Below are positions 32,341-33,534 of a stretch of DNA of 33,534 nt, piece by piece. Position 1 is the first letter of the stretch; every line of letters starts with the position of its first letter. The DNA comes from Bacteriovorax sp. (lineage in GTDB: Bacteria; Bdellovibrionota; Bacteriovoracia; Bacteriovoracales; Bacteriovoracaceae): assembly GCA_014378525.1 (NCBI GenBank), contig JACMNL010000086.1, positions 1-33,534 on the forward strand, given 5' to 3'. The position numbers and the translations under genes were made by a program. The notes below the pieces were generated by a model. The model was not told where the DNA came from, ran no database searches, and saw only the letters and a list, made by a program, of their open reading frames with translations.

Positions 32341-33268
32341 GCTTAAAATATTCTCTGGCCTGTGTCACATCTGCTGCGATCTGATCAACCAGGTCATTCA
32401 CGCTCGGAAACTTTCTTTCGTCGCGAAGTTTTTTAATAAAACTGACTTTAATTTCATCACCGTAAATATCCTGTGTGAAATCCAGAAGGTGAGTTTCCAC
32501 ATGAATTTCATACCCGGTATTGAATGTGGGATTCACACCGATATTTGTAATGGAGTTATAAACCATGTCTTTAATTTTTACTTTTGTAACATAAACACCT
32601 TTCGCCGGGATGATCAGGTCTTTACTGTAACCCAAGTTCGCTGTTGGAAAACCAATTTTCTTTCCGCGACCTTCACCTTTAATTACTCTTCCCGAGAGAA
32701 AATACTGTCTGCCTAAAAGTTCATTGGCCGTAGGAATATCACCGGCCAGAATTGCGGCCCTAACTTCAGTAGAAGAAACAGCTGCACTTTTAACTTTAAA
32801 TTCTTTTTGTAAAACCAGAAGTGTTTTGCGTGAATCACAAAAAGTTTTCGCCACATGAAAATCACCGGACTTGTTTGCACCAAAAGCAAAATCATGGCCC
32901 AGATAAATTTTTGCAATTCCATCAAATGAAAAAATAAATTTCTCAAGGAATACTTCGGGTGAAAGTGTACTGAAGTCGCGGGTAAAATCAATTTCAAGTA
33001 AATAGTCTGCACCGGTACTTGCAAGGAGTTCGCGTCTTTCTTCGTAAGTATTAATTAAAAATCCTGTATGAGCTTTCAGAATTTGAAGTGGATGCGGGAC
33101 AAAAGTAACAATCACAAACTTTGCATGTTCTTCAACGCAGTCTTTTTTTATCTGATTTAAAAACTCGCGGTGACCAGAATGAACTCCATCGAAATTTCCA
33201 ATGGTGACATGAATTTTATCTTCATTATATTTTGTCTTAAGTTCTTTAAGGTCTTTTACAATAATCAT
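32333..33268 (-). CDS. ribF: bifunctional riboflavin kinase / FAD synthetase
   Basis: A 311-residue cytosolic enzyme turning riboflavin into FMN and FAD. The N-terminal nucleotidyltransferase has TIGNFDGVHSGHR (22-34), VTFVPHP (54-60), YLGHDFAFG (122-130) and SSTEVRAAI (165-173). The C-terminal flavokinase has GRGKKIGFPTANL (~200-212), GVYVTKV and NIGVNPTF. Length is normal. The start overlaps the upstream gene as ATGA and the end overlaps aroE by 8 bases, so it is part of a compact operon. Confidence 0.96.
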   Translation of the reverse strand: MIIVKDLKELKTKYNEDKIHVTIGNFDGVHSGHREFLNQIKKDCVEEHAKFVIVTFVPHPLQILKAHTGFLINTYEERRELLASTGADYLLEIDFTRDFSTLSPEVFLEKFIFSFDGIAKIYLGHDFAFGANKSGDFHVAKTFCDSRKTLLVLQKEFKVKSAAVSSTEVRAAILAGDIPTANELLGRQYFLSGRVIKGEGRGKKIGFPTANLGYSKDLIIPAKGVYVTKVKIKDMVYNSITNIGVNPTFNTGYEIHVETHLLDFTQDIYGDEIKVSFIKKLRDERKFPSVNDLVDQIAADVTQAREYFKHE

Positions 33269-33534
33269 AAGTTCTTCAATAATTCGTTAAAATGTTTTTT
33301 CTCAAATGTTACGTTTTTCCCGCCTGCACTTTTTGATTTTGCAAACGCTCCACCTTCAGTAAAGGCCAGAGCATTTTTAAAGTAATCCTTCGATTCACCA
33401 GGAAGACCGCTATCATTTATAACATTTATAATTGAAATTCCACCATTAGACATTTTATTTGTTTTATCCAGTGAAGCGACAACTCTATAGAGCTCTGAGT
33501 AATTGAGACCTTTCTTCTTCAAACGCGAAATGTC
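33265..33534 (-). CDS. unidentified gene upstream of ribF, cut by the window edge
   Basis: The 3' end of an open frame that continues without a stop to the last base of the window (about 89 codons visible). A TTG at 33522 could be read as a start but has no ribosome site, so I treat the gene as running in from outside. The visible part is basic and has no signal peptide or membrane segment. Features: a helical stretch (RLKKKGLNYSELYRVVASL), a Gly-rich middle (GGAFAKSKSAGGKNVTF) and a Lys/Asn-rich end. Family not recognised. Its stop overlaps the ribF start (ATGA), so the two are probably co-translated. Confidence 0.6.
   Translation of the reverse strand, partial: DISRLKKKGLNYSELYRVVASLDKTNKMSNGGISIINVINDSGLPGESKDYFKNALAFTEGGAFAKSKSAGGKNVTFEKKHFNELLKNL

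Noticed and set aside
1..33534. CRISPR arrays, tRNA or rRNA genes, insertion sequences, phage genes
   Set aside because: I looked on both strands and saw no spaced direct repeats, cloverleaf-type sequences or transposase/integrase motifs.

Overview
The window is AT-rich, gene-dense chromosomal DNA, almost all of it transcribed from the minus strand. It holds ordinary core genes (lon start, rplM, rpsI, efp, aroQ, aroE, ribF), a complete type IVa pilus locus, an Omp85/TamB outer-membrane pair, and a secreted M10-type metalloprotease. The pilus gene order, the ABC transporter inside the locus and the matrixin/AMIN-type secreted proteins fit a predatory or delta-type Gram-negative. A member of the Bdellovibrionota (Bacteriovorax/Peredibacter-like) is my best guess. 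That placement is inference from content, not from a marker search. I saw no tRNA, rRNA, CRISPR, insertion sequence or phage gene, and no gene-free stretch longer than about 180 bp.

Layout from low to high coordinate: lon (5' part, running off the left edge) follows a small secreted AMIN-like gene. A two-gene unit encodes a matrixin-like protease and a membrane-tethered partner. A shortened UvrA paralogue comes next. Then rplM-rpsI, with a clear sigma-70-type promoter and an intrinsic terminator. Then a translationally coupled TPR gene, tamB and an Omp85 gene with about five POTRA domains. Then the tail of the pilus locus: pilQ, a TPR gene, aroQ and efp, closed by a terminator. Then pilP, pilO, pilN and pilM; pilD; an ABC permease/ATPase pair (pilI/pilH by position); a plus-strand TPR membrane protein that starts 20 bp from pilH; two tandem pilin genes; pilC, pilT and pilB; and finally aroE, ribF and an unidentified gene cut by the right edge.

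The pilus genes form a full machine. PilB and PilT power extension and retraction, PilC is the platform, PilD processes prepilins, PilM-N-O-P align the inner membrane, PilQ is the outer-membrane secretin, and there are two near-identical major-pilin-like subunits. Order and content match the Myxococcus xanthus pil cluster (pilB-T-C-S-R-A-G-H-I-D-M-N-O-P-Q), except that pilS/pilR are absent and a TPR protein on the opposite strand sits in the pilG position.

The most interesting points are: (1) the UvrA paralogue, in which every degenerate ATPase motif falls on one of the two composite ATP sites; (2) the mosaic tandem pilin duplication, which also copied a terminator whose loop carries a stop codon; (3) a 20-bp divergent spacer whose -10-like elements imply leaderless transcripts for the ABC ATPase and the TPR protein; and (4) a Shine-Dalgarno/anti-Shine-Dalgarno pairing ahead of the protease unit.
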